This document shows positions 43,730 to 51,377 of a stretch of DNA of 64,000 bases, piece after piece (within the stretch, counting starts at the first letter, position 1; each line of letters opens with the position of its first letter). The stretch covers positions 1,152,501 through 1,216,500 of the forward strand of contig NZ_CP007029.1 in NCBI RefSeq assembly GCF_000227685.2, read 5' to 3'. The position numbers and the translations under genes are program-made. The DNA comes from Thioalkalivibrio paradoxus ARh 1. GTDB taxonomy: Bacteria > Pseudomonadota > Gammaproteobacteria > Ectothiorhodospirales > Ectothiorhodospiraceae. The notes under the pieces were generated by a model, which saw nothing but the letters and a program-made list of their open reading frames with translations, was not told the DNA's origin and made no database searches.

Positions 43730-44341
43730 ATGCCCTCGGCAGAAGCCGTGCGTACCAGCCATTTCGGGTCCGCCCTGTTCACCGAGACCCAGCAGCGGGT
43801 GTTGGGGTTTCTGTTTGGTCGGCCCGAACGCAGTTTTTACGCCAAGGAACTGATCAAGCTGACAGCCTCGGGTTCCGGCGCCGTGCAGCGGGAACTCAAG
43901 CGCCTGGAAACGAGCGGCCTCGTGACCGTGCGCTGGCAGGGCAATCAGAAACACTATCAGGCCAACCCCGAGTCACCGATTTTTGTTGAACTGTGCAGTA
44001 TCGCCCAGAAAACCTTTGGTCTTGCCGAGCCCATCCGCGAGCGCCTGAACCGTCTCTCGGACGATATCCACGCGGCGTTCATTTATGGGTCGGTGGCCAA
44101 GCAGAGTGAACACGCTGGCAGCGATGTCGACCTGTTGGTCATCAGCAGCGAAGTGACGTATGGCCAACTCATGGGCATTCTCGAGTCGGTGGAGGAACTG
44201 CTGGGGCGGCGCATCAATCCGACCCTCTACACGCCGGACGAATTCCAGCGTCGCCTGGAGCAACGCAACAGCTTTCTGATGCGCTTGCTGGAACAACCCA
44301 AGATCTGGCTCATCGGAAGCCAACATGACCTCGGCACTTGA
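43730..44341 (+). CDS. Winged-helix plus MNT nucleotidyltransferase (antitoxin-like)
   Basis: About 203 residues: an N-terminal ArsR-like winged helix (LFTETQQRVLGFLFGRPERS ... ASGSGAVQRELKRLETSGLV) and a C-terminal minimal nucleotidyltransferase (AAFIYGSVAKQSEHAGSDVD), with the GSX10DXD-type active site. In MNT-HEPN modules the nucleotidyltransferase modifies and silences the HEPN RNase. The start is uncertain: ATG 43706 and TTG 43670 are in frame, but they overlap the promoter/palindrome, so ATG 43730 is preferred. Overlaps the HEPN gene by 17 bp. Confidence 0.85.
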   Translation: MPSAEAVRTSHFGSALFTETQQRVLGFLFGRPERSFYAKELIKLTASGSGAVQRELKRLETSGLVTVRWQGNQKHYQANPESPIFVELCSIAQKTFGLAEPIRERLNRLSDDIHAAFIYGSVAKQSEHAGSDVDLLVISSEVTYGQLMGILESVEELLGRRINPTLYTPDEFQRRLEQRNSFLMRLLEQPKIWLIGSQHDLGT

Positions 44342-44747
44342 AAACCTCTGCGGCCCCGGCAAGCCGCTGCGCCAGGAAGCGCCCGATCAGGCCGAATTTG
44401 ACGGACTGCTCCGTTCCGGCAAGGTTCGCCTCAAGGATGCGCAAAACACGCAGAATGCCATCGAGAGCCGCTTTGATCTCGCCTACAACGCCGCCCACGC
44501 CTTGTGCCTGGCGGCGCTGCGGCAGTTGGGCTTCCGCGCGCAGCATCGCTACATCGTCTTCCAGGTATTGCCGCACACCCTCGGTCTTGGCCCGGAGATC
44601 TGGCGCGTACTCGACAAATGCCACCACCAACGCAACCTCGCGGAATATGAAGGCATGCTGGATGTAGACGAGCAGCTTTTTGCCGAACTCCTCCGTGCAA
44701 CCGCTACTGTTTTGAAGACGATCGAGCAGCGCTATCCGCGGCAATGA
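44325..44747 (+). CDS. HEPN-like protein
   Basis: A 140-residue all-helical protein: ALENLCGPGKPLRQEAPDQA, SRFDLAYNAAHALCLAALRQ, and KCHHQRNLAEYEG near residue 105, which matches the HEPN fold. The canonical RxxxxH dyad is not clear (RNLAEYE), so activity is uncertain. Expected partner of the overlapping nucleotidyltransferase. Confidence 0.82.
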   Translation: MTSALENLCGPGKPLRQEAPDQAEFDGLLRSGKVRLKDAQNTQNAIESRFDLAYNAAHALCLAALRQLGFRAQHRYIVFQVLPHTLGLGPEIWRVLDKCHHQRNLAEYEGMLDVDEQLFAELLRATATVLKTIEQRYPRQ

Positions 44748-44802
44748 GCGGATCGCCGCGACCGCGGGTGTACCCAGCCGCCTCGTCCCGCTCGAATACC
44801 GG

Positions 44803-44860
44803 ACCCTGTAGGAGCGAGCCCCGCTCGCGAACGCGCCGTAGGCGCGGCTGAGATGGGTGC
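44803..44860. repeat. R element
   Basis: CTGTAGGAGCGAGCCCCGCT, then CGCGAACGCGCCGTAGGCGC: a good match to the REP-like consensus, adjoining X copy 2. Confidence 0.8.
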
Positions 44861-45216
44861 AAGGTTCGACGCCAACTCGCCTGCGAGGCACGCCACAGCG
44901 TGCATTTTCCTGGGAAGGGTAACCCGCTGTGAGTCGAAGCCAATAGACCGTGCGATCTATGCTTTCGCCTGCGCATTCGGCAAGAAACACAGAAGAATTC
45001 GCTCTTCACCATTGCAACTGCCCACCGAACCCGGTACTGTCCCCAGCGGTTCACGGATTGAACGGATCCGTCTGGAACCCATTACCACCGCGCTCCCAAC
45101 CGTTTGGAGTCGGCGCGGGACGTCTGGAAGTGCGGCGCGAGAAGCGGCGCGAATCGAGGCTCGGATGGCCGCCAAAGGCACCCGGGGATGGCGGTAGCGT
45201 GTCCGAAGCCACAACC
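44861..45216 (+). repeat. X region copy 2
   Basis: Near-identical to 36926-37286, with promoter-like TTGCAA (45012-45017), 17 bp, TACTGT (45035-45040). Differs mainly in a short GC-rich segment after GGCGCGGGA. Ends GGTAGCGTGTCCGAAGCC. Confidence 0.75.
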
Positions 45217-45418
45217 TAACGGTCATGGCCAGCGGCCACCCCCGATGATGAAAGAGGCGTAGGCGTAGGGCGGAAAAGGCCGAAGGCCGTCATCCGCCAG
45301 CTGGCGCAGGATTGCCGCGGTCGCCTGGGCACTGCAAACGCCGTACGGCGGATGACGCTGCGCTATTCCGCCCTACGTATCGCCCGGGACACGAGACAGG
45401 CCGTGACTTTCACGCTAA
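45217..45418 (+). repeat. P element copy 7
   Basis: Starts TAACGGTCATGGCC right after ACAACC, as in copies 6 and 10; ends CTTTCACGCTAAC, shared with copy 8. Confidence 0.88.
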
Positions 45419-45610
45419 CTGCCATGACCCGTGTGGCCACCCCCGATGATGAAAGAAGCGTAGGGCGGAAAAGGCCGAAGGCCGTCATCCGCCATTCCCA
45501 CGCCGGGGTTGCCGCGGGCGCGCAGGGGCGCTCCGAACGCCGTACGGCGGATGACGCTGCGCTTTTCCGCCCTACAGGTCACCCCGGACGCGCGCCGCGG
45601 GTTCTTTCAC
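45415..45610 (+). repeat. P element copy 8
   Basis: A direct tandem partner of copy 7, from CTAACTGCCATGACCC to GGTTCTTTCAC; immediately precedes MarR copy E. Confidence 0.88.
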
Positions 45611-45623
45611 CCAACCCGAACCT

Positions 45624-45959
45624 TTGAAACCCTTCCCCGAAGAAACCCGCCTGAAGGTCATGCGCCTGCTGGCGGAGAACCCCGAGCTCACCCAGCGCGA
45701 GCTTGCGGAAGCGCTCGGCATCAGCCTGGGTGCAACGAACTACTGCCTGCGCGCGCTGATCGACAAGGGGCTGGTGAAGGCCGAGAACTTCCGCAAGAGC
45801 CACCGCAAGCGCGCCTACCTCTACACGCTCACGCCGAGCGGCATCGCCGAAAAACTGCGCGTCACCCGCGCCTTCCTCGCCCGCAAGCAGGCCGAGTACA
45901 GCGCGATCGAGCAGGAGATCGAGGAGCTGCGTCGGGAGTTGCAGGAAGAGTCAGGGTAG
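45624..45959 (+). CDS. EPS-associated MarR-family regulator, copy E
   Basis: 111 residues, nearly identical to copy C up to residue 90; the C-terminus reads AIEQEIEELRRELQEESG. TTG 45624 is the apparent start after two tandem P elements. Its TAG stop is formed by the first bases of an R element (GTAGGAGCGAGCC). Same DNA-binding residues as the other copies, so it probably recognises the same site. Confidence 0.9.
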   Translation: MKPFPEETRLKVMRLLAENPELTQRELAEALGISLGATNYCLRALIDKGLVKAENFRKSHRKRAYLYTLTPSGIAEKLRVTRAFLARKQAEYSAIEQEIEELRRELQEESG

Positions 45960-46003
45960 GAGCGAGCCCCGCTCGCGAACGCGCCGCAGGCGCTGGTGGG
46001 TGC
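45957..46003. repeat. R element
   Basis: GTAGGAGCGAGCCCCGCTCG, then CGAACGCGCCGCAGGCGC; supplies the stop codon of MarR copy E. Confidence 0.8.
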
Positions 46004-46015
46004 CGTTGACTATTC

Positions 46016-46031
46016 TTCGTCTATAAACGAA
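46016..46031 (+). promoter_or_regulatory. Inverted repeat TTCGT-N6-ACGAA upstream of the second HigBA module
   Basis: Sits 8 bp before the toxin frame with a TTGACT hexamer at 46006; a probable operator/promoter overlap. Confidence 0.45.
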
Positions 46032-46038
46032 AATATGC

Positions 46039-46365
46039 ATACCTAAGATACGCCACTACGTAACGGCAGACGGCAAAGACGCCTATCAGGAGTGGTTTGA
46101 AGGTCTCCGTGATGCACGCGTGAAGATCCAGATCTTGCGGCGCATCAACCGCATCGAACTGGGCAACCTGGGGGATCATAAGTTTTGCCGCGACGGTGTG
46201 TGGGAGTTGCGGCTCGACCTCGGTCCTGGCTATCGGGTGTACTACGCCCAAAGCGGGCATCAACTGATTCTTCTGCTGTGTGGTGGCGACAAGCGCAGAC
46301 AAACCGCCGATATCGATCAGGCGGTGCGCTTTTGGCAAGACTGGCAGCGGAGAACAGAAACATGA
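46039..46365 (+). CDS. HigB/RelE-type toxin (second copy) with ATA start
   Basis: About 108 residues: IPKIRHYVTADGKDAYQEWF, ILRRINRIELGNLGDHKFCR, DGVWELRLDLGPGYRVYYAQ and LILLLCGGDKRRQTADI are the killer family of 36148. Between the stop at 46024 and the internal GTG 46120 no ATG/GTG/TTG is in frame; ATA 46039 aligns with ATC 36148 of the first module. If GTG 46120 were used the essential N-terminal third would be lost. Stop overlaps the antitoxin ATG. Confidence 0.82.
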   Translation: MPKIRHYVTADGKDAYQEWFEGLRDARVKIQILRRINRIELGNLGDHKFCRDGVWELRLDLGPGYRVYYAQSGHQLILLLCGGDKRRQTADIDQAVRFWQDWQRRTET

Positions 46366-46670
46366 AAGACCGAACACACGACGAAGCCACGGCGGAGCTT
46401 TTCCAGAAGGATCCCGCCTTTGCCTTGGCGTATCTCGACAATGTGCTTGAAGAAGGGAATCAGGCTGAACTGATGATTGCGCTGCGGCAACTGTCCAAAG
46501 CCTATGGTGGTGTTGCCCGGGTGGCCGAAGCGGCACACCTCAACCCAACGCAGTTGTATCGCACGCTATCGCCCGAGGGTAATCCCGAGCTGCGCAGCTT
46601 GAGTGCCATCCTGAAGGCGATGGGAATGCGTCTTTCTGTCCAGCCGCTCCCACCATCACCAACCCTGTAG
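46362..46670 (+). CDS. HigA-type antitoxin (second copy)
   Basis: A 102-residue helix-turn-helix antitoxin: FQKDPAFALAYLDNVLEEGN, KAYGGVARVAEAAHLNPTQL, YRTLSPEGNPELRSLSAILK, GMRLSVQ. Same family as 36468 but clearly diverged, so the two modules were probably acquired separately rather than duplicated with the MarR units. Confidence 0.92.
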   Translation: MKDRTHDEATAELFQKDPAFALAYLDNVLEEGNQAELMIALRQLSKAYGGVARVAEAAHLNPTQLYRTLSPEGNPELRSLSAILKAMGMRLSVQPLPPSPTL

Positions 46671-46735
46671 GAGCGAGCCCCGCTCGCGAACGCGCCGCTG
46701 GCGCGGCTGAGCCGGATGCACCACCTGGCGCCAAA
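46666..46735. repeat. R element
   Basis: CTGTAGGAGCGAGCCCCGCT, then CGCGAACGCGCCGCTGGCGC; overlaps the antitoxin stop (TAG in CTGTAGGAG). Confidence 0.75.
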
Positions 46736-46797
46736 ACGCGCCGCGGCCGAGCCAGATCCGCCACACCCCAACACCACCGCCACAACCGAACCCACAC

Positions 46798-47949
46798 GTG
46801 AAAACCCTCGTCATCTTCGGCACACGCCCGGAGGCCATCAAAATGGCGCCGGTCATCCAGGCGCTGCGGCAGGCCGATGGCATCGAGACGCGCGTGTGCG
46901 TGACCGCCCAGCACCGGCAGATGCTCGACCAGGTGCTGCAGCTGTTCGACATCCGTCCGGACCACGACCTGAACCTGATGCAGCCCGGGCAGGACCTCAC
47001 CGACATCACCGCCAACGTGCTCCACGGCCTGCGCCCGGTGCTGGCCGCCGAACGGCCGGACCTCGTGCTGGTGCACGGCGACACCACCACCACGCTCGCC
47101 GGTGCGCTGGCCGCCTACTACCAGCGCATCCCGGTCGGGCACGTCGAGGCCGGCCTGCGCACCGGCAACATCCATGCCCCCTGGCCCGAGGAAATGAACC
47201 GGCGCATTGCCGGCGCGATCACCAGCTTCCACTTCGCGCCCACCGCCCGCGCGCGCGACAACCTGCAGCGCGAAGGGGTAGGGGAGGAACGGATCCACGT
47301 CACCGGCAACACCGTCATCGACGCCCTGCTCGCCGTGGTCGACAAGGTCCGCGCGAACCCGGAACTGCAAGCGCAATTCCGCTTTCTCGACCCGGCCCGG
47401 CGCACCGTCGTCGTGACCGGCCACCGGCGCGAGAACTTCGGCGACGGCTTCCAGCGCATCTGCCGCGCCCTCGGCCGTCTCGCGGAGCGCAGCGACGTGC
47501 AGATCGTCTACCCGGTGCACCTGAACCCCAACGTCCTCGGCCCGGTGCGCGAAGCACTCGGCCAGCGCGACAACGTCCACCTGATCGAACCGCTCGACTA
47601 CCTCCCGTTCGTCGCACTGATGGACCGCGCCGACCTCATCATCACCGACTCCGGCGGCGTGCAGGAGGAAGCCCCCTCGCTCGGCAAGCCGGTGCTGGTG
47701 ATGCGCGAGACCACCGAGCGTCCGGAAGCCGTCGAAGCCGGCACCGTGCGCCTGGTCGGCACCGACGAGGAACGGATCGTGCGCGAAGCCGCGCGCCTGC
47801 TCGACGACCCGCAGGCCTACGCCGCGATGTCCCGCGCCCACAACCCCTACGGCGACGGCCGCGCCGCCGGCCGCATCGTCCGTGTGATCCAGCAGCAAGA
47901 GGAACCCAGTCTTGGTCCCTGCGGAAGCGAGCCTGCACGCGCACGCTAA
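46798..47949 (+). CDS. wecB: WecB-type UDP-GlcNAc 2-epimerase (non-hydrolysing)
   Basis: A 383-residue epimerase converting UDP-GlcNAc to UDP-ManNAc, or a related uronic acid epimerase in WbpI-like context. Motifs: [69 protein letters not shown] and [14 protein letters not shown] 46798 starts it. The last about 13 residues ([13 protein letters not shown]) are encoded by R-element DNA and the TAA stop by the junction with a P element, so the native C-terminus was replaced. The partner polysaccharide genes resume at 52.2 kb. Confidence 0.93.
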   Translation: MKTLVIFGTRPEAIKMAPVIQALRQADGIETRVCVTAQHRQMLDQVLQLFDIRPDHDLNLMQPGQDLTDITANVLHGLRPVLAAERPDLVLVHGDTTTTLAGALAAYYQRIPVGHVEAGLRTGNIHAPWPEEMNRRIAGAITSFHFAPTARARDNLQREGVGEERIHVTGNTVIDALLAVVDKVRANPELQAQFRFLDPARRTVVVTGHRRENFGDGFQRICRALGRLAERSDVQIVYPVHLNPNVLGPVREALGQRDNVHLIEPLDYLPFVALMDRADLIITDSGGVQEEAPSLGKPVLVMRETTERPEAVEAGTVRLVGTDEERIVREAARLLDDPQAYAAMSRAHNPYGDGRAAGRIVRVIQQQEEPSLGPCGSEPARAR

Positions 47950-48141
47950 CTGCCATGACCCGTGTGGCCACCCCCGATGATGAAAGAGGCGTAGGGCGGA
48001 AAAGGCCGAAGGCCGTCATCCGCCATCCGGCGCCCGGGGTGCTGCGGGTGCCTGGGCACTGCGAACGCCGTACGGCGGATGACGCTGCGCTTTTCCGCCC
48101 TACGGGTCGCCCGGGACACGAGGCAGGCCGTGACTTTCACG
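47945..48141 (+). repeat. P element copy 9
   Basis: From GCTAACTGCCATGACCC to GTGACTTTCACG, arms at 47992 and ending near 48103. Begins within the wecB stop codon. Confidence 0.88.
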
Positions 48142-48222
48142 CGAACGCGCCGCCGGCGTGCCGTGCGCTGGCGAATCACCCACCGCGTGAAAGACGCCAG
48201 CATCTGCTAAAACAAGCCTCAC

Positions 48223-48366
48223 GTCCCGGAGGTTGCCGAGGACTACCCAGGTATCGACCGAGCGGCATTGAACCACGCCGCGATCGAGGCCCGGATGGGG
48301 AACGCACCCGGTTGGCCCGCAAAGGATTTGCAGGTCAGGCGTCGGGCGGGTGAAGCTGCTCATTGA
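48223..48366 (+). pseudogene. Putative DUF433-like antitoxin fragment
   Basis: VPEVAEDYPGIDRAALNHAA, then IEARMGNAPGWPAKDLQ, resembles the C-terminal helices of DUF433-type antitoxins; no N-terminus. Overlaps the next fragment by 17 bp, as in intact modules. Confidence 0.4.
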
Positions 48367-48401
48367 CGAAAATCGCTCGCCGGGGTTGGCCATATGGGCA
48401 C
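48350..48401 (+). pseudogene. N-terminal fragment of a DUF5615-type PIN-like toxin
   Basis: GTG 48350 encodes VKLLIDENRSPGLA, the standard start of DUF5615 proteins, then is joined to an unrelated gene tail at 48402. Confidence 0.55.
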
Positions 48402-48446
48402 CGGCATGCGCTGGCCGAGGCCGGGGTCACGGTCTGGCGGCTTTGA
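48402..48446 (+). pseudogene. Last 14 codons of a UDP-sugar dehydrogenase gene
   Basis: RHALAEAGVTVWRL-stop matches RHALAAAGITVWRL-stop of the dehydrogenase at 52251-53759. A scar of a second copy or of a past recombination linking these two places. Confidence 0.7.
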
Positions 48447-48489
48447 ACGGGAAACACGAGCCCGGCCGGCGCCAGACGCATCCAACCGT

Positions 48490-48580
48490 GCTGAAGAGAG
48501 ACCCGCTCGCTAACGTGCCATAGGCACGGGTGGGGTGGGTGCCGGATCCAAAGCCGATTCGCATGCGAGGCACGCGCCTA
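48490..48580. repeat. Degenerate R element
   Basis: GAGACCCGCTCGCTAACGTGCC, then GCCGATTCGCATGCGAGGCA, before brnT. Confidence 0.6.
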
Positions 48581-48625
48581 TCGGGTTCGGTGATGCCGAC
48601 CTGAGCCGGTTTGCGCTGGATTTCC

Positions 48626-48895
48626 ATGGAACTGGAATACGACCACGACAAGGACGCGCGCAATCTCGCCAAGCACGGCGTGTCGCTCGCAGAGGCCTCG
48701 AGACTCGCGTGGGATACGCTTCTCGCTTGGGAAGACCGGCGGAAGCACTACGGTGAACCGCGTATGGCGGGACTTGCTCTGATGAACGACCGGCTCTACT
48801 CGGTAGTCTATGTAGAACGAGGGGCAAGACGCCGTATCATCAGCCTGCGCAAGGCCAATCGGCGTGAGGTAAAACGTTATGCATCTGAAAACTAA
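48626..48895 (+). CDS. brnT: BrnT-family toxin
   Basis: An 89-residue ribonuclease-type toxin: MELEYDHDKDARNLAKHGVS, then AWEDRRKHYGEPRMAGLALM, LYSVVYVERGARRRIISLRKAN. This is the canonical BrnT layout. ATG 48626 is preferred to the in-frame upstream codon at 48611. Overlaps brnA by 17 bp. Confidence 0.93.
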   Translation: MELEYDHDKDARNLAKHGVSLAEASRLAWDTLLAWEDRRKHYGEPRMAGLALMNDRLYSVVYVERGARRRIISLRKANRREVKRYASEN

Positions 48896-49178
48896 ATCGG
48901 GCCGAAGGGTGATCCTGCCCACACCCGAGGAGGATGCGGCCATTACGGCAGCCGCTGCGGACGATCCCGACAACCCTGTCCTGAGCGATGACGAGTGGGA
49001 CGAAGCCCGGCTTCGTGCCGTCCGCCCCGAGCCCGATACGGGCAAGGATCGCGTAGCGGTTCGTCTCTCCGAACAGGTTGTTCAACGTTTCCGTGCCACG
49101 GGTTCCGGCTGGCAAGGGCGCATGGACGCGGCCTTGCAGGATTGGCTGAAGCATCACAAGCCGGAGCAATTGCCATAG
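48879..49178 (+). CDS. brnA: BrnA-family antitoxin
   Basis: A 99-residue antitoxin with the BrnA C-terminal ribbon-helix-helix region: KDRVAVRLSEQVVQRFRATG, GWQGRMDAALQDWLKHH. The N-terminal acidic part (PEEDAAITAAAADDPDNPVL) binds the toxin. Complete and in the normal toxin-first order. Confidence 0.92.
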   Translation: MHLKTKSGRRVILPTPEEDAAITAAAADDPDNPVLSDDEWDEARLRAVRPEPDTGKDRVAVRLSEQVVQRFRATGSGWQGRMDAALQDWLKHHKPEQLP

Positions 49179-49189
49179 CGCCGATGCCC

Positions 49190-49290
49190 TCGTGTAGGAG
49201 CGAGCCCCGCCCGCGAACGCGCCGCAGGCGCGCCCGACCCGGTGCCGCACCCAACGCCGATTCGCGTGCAAGGCACGCTCCCACAAGTGA
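49190..49290. repeat. R element pair
   Basis: GTGTAGGAGCGAGCCCCGCCCGCGAACGCGCC and, 40 bp on, CGCCGATTCGCGTGCAAGGCACGCTCCCAC, the two inverted halves of an R unit. Confidence 0.8.
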
Positions 49291-49299
49291 GACAGCGTC

Positions 49300-49731
49300 A
49301 TGCATGCCTTCGTTTATCCAATCGCCTTGATCGACGATCCGGACGGCGGCTTCGTGGTGGCCTGCCGGGACCTGCCCGAAGCCATCACCCAGGCCGAGAA
49401 CCGCGCTCAGGCACTGGAAGAGGCGGAAGGTGCCTTGCAGGCCGCGATCGAAATGCGTATCCAGGACGGCACGGCCATCCCGACGGCGAGCCGCCCGAGG
49501 CGTGGAGAACTCCTGGTGGCCGTACCCATCGGCACCGCGATGAAGGCGGCCTTGTATCTCGCCATGCGCGAGCAGGGCGTCAGCAAGAGCGAACTGGCCC
49601 GTCGGCTCGGCGTGAACGAAAAGGAAGCCCGACGCATGCTGGATCCGAGGCACAGCACCAAGGTCCCAGCGCTTGAACACGCGCTACACATACTGGGCAA
49701 GCGGGCGGAACTGCGCGTAAACGGCCTGTGA
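49300..49731 (+). CDS. HicB-type antitoxin with helix-turn-helix tail (orphan)
   Basis: A 143-residue protein: HicB RNase-H-like domain (FVYPIALIDDPDGGFVVACR, DLPEAITQAENRAQALEEAE) and a C-terminal XRE-like motif (GVSKSELARRLGVNEKEARR). No hicA is next to it: R-element DNA precedes it and non-coding sequence follows. It may act as a stand-alone regulator or be a leftover. Confidence 0.88.
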   Translation: MHAFVYPIALIDDPDGGFVVACRDLPEAITQAENRAQALEEAEGALQAAIEMRIQDGTAIPTASRPRRGELLVAVPIGTAMKAALYLAMREQGVSKSELARRLGVNEKEARRMLDPRHSTKVPALEHALHILGKRAELRVNGL

Positions 49732-49899
49732 TCTCGGCGCAAGGGGTCCAGCGCAAGGGGTCAGACCCCGGCTCGAAGGCCCCGGTTCGAAGCTCCGAAC
49801 GCCGATGCGCGCGCAGGCACACTCCCGCAGGGGTAATTCGCGCGGGAAGGGAAACCCCGAACCCTGTCCTCTACTCGACACCGGAACCAGGAATGGAGA
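49732..49899. repeat. Hairpin word and R-element fragments
   Basis: GGGGTCAGACCCC (49753-49765), followed by degraded R sequence (GCCGATGCGCGCGCAGGCAC). No gene is seen. Confidence 0.5.
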
Positions 49900-50294
49900 A
49901 TGGGAAGATACTCTAAGCTCAAGGCGGTCATCCTCGCGGGGACCGCCGACGCCAATGTGGATTTCGCTGCCTTGTGCCAGCTTCTGGTTCGGCTCGGGTT
50001 TGAACAACGGGTGAGAGGTAGCCACCATATCTTCACGCGCGCGGACATCTAGGGAAACGCTGAAGAACTCGTCATCGCGAGGAGCGAAGCGACGTGGCGA
50101 TCCATAAGGCACTGATTTCGTGGGTTCCGCTTGGATTGCCGCGCTTCGCTCGCAATGACAGGGCCCTTTGTTCAATGTTTCCCTAGGAAATCCTCAACCT
50201 GCAACCCAAGGCGAACAAGGCCAAGCCATATCAGGTCAGACAAGTCCGGGGCATACGGGTGAAATATCGGCGTGGAGAGAGCGATGTCGATTAA
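49900..50294 (+). pseudogene. hicA: hicA toxin gene split by a 138-bp MITE
   Basis: The 5' part from ATG 49900 encodes MGRYSKLKAVILAGTADANV and LVRLGFEQRVRGSHHIFTRADI, with the GSHH catalytic-type His, then hits a TAG made by the insert. The 3' part resumes at 50187 as EILNLQPKANKAKPYQVRQV and VKYRRGESDVD to TAA 50294. Removing 50049-50186 restores a normal HicA, apart from codons at the junction. Toxin activity should be lost. Confidence 0.88.
50049..50186. mobile_element. Complete G-type MITE, 138 bp
   Basis: Terminal inverted repeats of 16 bp with two mismatches: CTAGGGAAACGCTGAA at the left and TTCAATGTTTCCCTAG at the right. The interior has GTCATCGCGAGGAGCGAAGC and the opposing CGCTTCGCTCGCAATGAC, the same words as the shorter G repeats elsewhere in the window. 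It encodes nothing and would need a transposase in trans. Confidence 0.88.
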
Positions 50295-50496
50295 GTACGA
50301 GCTCATCGTGTACTGGAGTGAAGAGGAGCAGGCGTTCGTGGTCGAAGTCCCGGAACTTCCCGGTTGCATGGCCGACGGGTCGAGCTACGAGGAGGCCATT
50401 GCCAACGCTCAGCGGGTGATCGAAGACTGGATCGACACCGCGCAGCGTCTGGGGCGCCCCATTCCAGAACCCAAAGGACGCCTGATGTATGCCTGA
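50284..50496 (+). CDS. hicB: HicB-type antitoxin, partner of the split hicA
   Basis: A 70-residue HicB-like protein: MSIKYELIVYWSEEEQAFVV, EVPELPGCMADGSSYEEAIA, NAQRVIEDWIDTAQRLGRPI. ATG 50284 overlaps the hicA tail by 11 bp. The antitoxin remains intact although the toxin is broken, as expected if loss of the antitoxin was never tolerated. Confidence 0.9.
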   Translation: MSIKYELIVYWSEEEQAFVVEVPELPGCMADGSSYEEAIANAQRVIEDWIDTAQRLGRPIPEPKGRLMYA

Positions 50497-50509
50497 CCAA
50501 GCGGCGCGC

Positions 50510-50614
50510 TGACGGCCGATTCGCGTGCAGGCACCTCCTGCAAGGCGGGCCCCCGGACCCTGTAGGAGCGAGCCTCGCACGCGAACGCGCCGCAGGCGCG
50601 GCTGAGATGGGTAC
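50510..50614. repeat. R elements
   Basis: GCCGATTCGCGTGCAGGCAC and CTGTAGGAGCGAGCCTCGCA, then CGCGAACGCGCCGCAGGCGC, adjoining X copy 3, as before X copies 1 and 2. Confidence 0.78.
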
Positions 50615-50970
50615 AAGGTTTGACGCCAACTCGCCTGCGAGGCACGCCACAGCGTGCATTTTCCTGGGAAGGGTAACCCGCTGTGAGTCGAAGCCAATAG
50701 ACCGTGCGATCTATGCTTTCGCCTGCGCATTCGGCAAAAAACACAGACGAATTCGCTCTTCACCATTGCAACTGCCCACCGAACCCGGTACTGTCCCCAG
50801 CGGTTCACGGATTGAACGGATCCGTCTGGAACCCATTACCACCGCGCTCCCAACCGTTTGGAGTCGGCGCGGGACGTCTGGAAGTGCGGCGCGAGAAGCG
50901 GCGCGAACCGAGGCTCGGATGGCCGCCAAAGGCACCCGGGGATGGCGGTAGCGTGTCCGAAGCCACAACC
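50615..50970 (+). repeat. X region copy 3
   Basis: Nearly identical to copy 2, including the GGGACGTCTGGAAGTGC segment; promoter-like TTGCAA (50766-50771), 17 bp, TACTGT (50789-50794). Confidence 0.75.
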
Positions 50971-51172
50971 TAACGGTCATGGCCAGCGGCCACCCCCGAT
51001 GATGAAAGAGGCGTAGGCGTAGGGCGGAAAAGGCCGAAGGCCGTCATCCGCCAGCTGGCGCAGGATTGCCGCGGTCGCCTGGGCACTGCGAACGCCGTAC
51101 GGCGGATGACGCTGCGCTTTTCCGCCCTACGTATCGCCCGGGACACGAGACAGGCCGTGACTTTCACGCTAA
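50971..51172 (+). repeat. P element copy 10
   Basis: Same boundary (ACAACC then TAACGGTCATGGCC) as copies 6 and 7; first of a direct tandem pair. Confidence 0.88.
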
Positions 51173-51364
51173 CTGCCATGACCCGTGTGGCCACCCCCGA
51201 TGATGAAAGAAGCGTAGGGCGGAAAAGGCCGAAGGCCGTCATCCGCCATTCCCACGCCGGGGTTGCCGCGGGCGCGCAGGGGCGCTCCGAACGCCGTACG
51301 GCGGATGACGCTGCGCTATTCCGCCCTACAGGTCACCCCGGACGCGCGCCGCGGGTTCTTTCAC
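51169..51364 (+). repeat. P element copy 11
   Basis: From CTAACTGCCATGACCC to GGTTCTTTCAC; precedes MarR copy F. Confidence 0.88.
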
Positions 51365-51377
51365 CCAACCCGAACCT

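Noticed and set aside
36926-50980. Open frames on both strands of the X regions (80-150 codons)
   Set aside because: Both strands are open, as expected for GC-rich DNA; near identity between copies reflects recent duplication, and no family motif or ribosome site supports a protein.
15190-51364. Recurring short frames such as MTAFGLFRPTPLSSSG and AKRPKAVIRQ in the P elements
   Set aside because: They are translations of the palindrome in various frames, differ in ends and starts, and have no independent conservation; the DNA, not the peptide, is what repeats.
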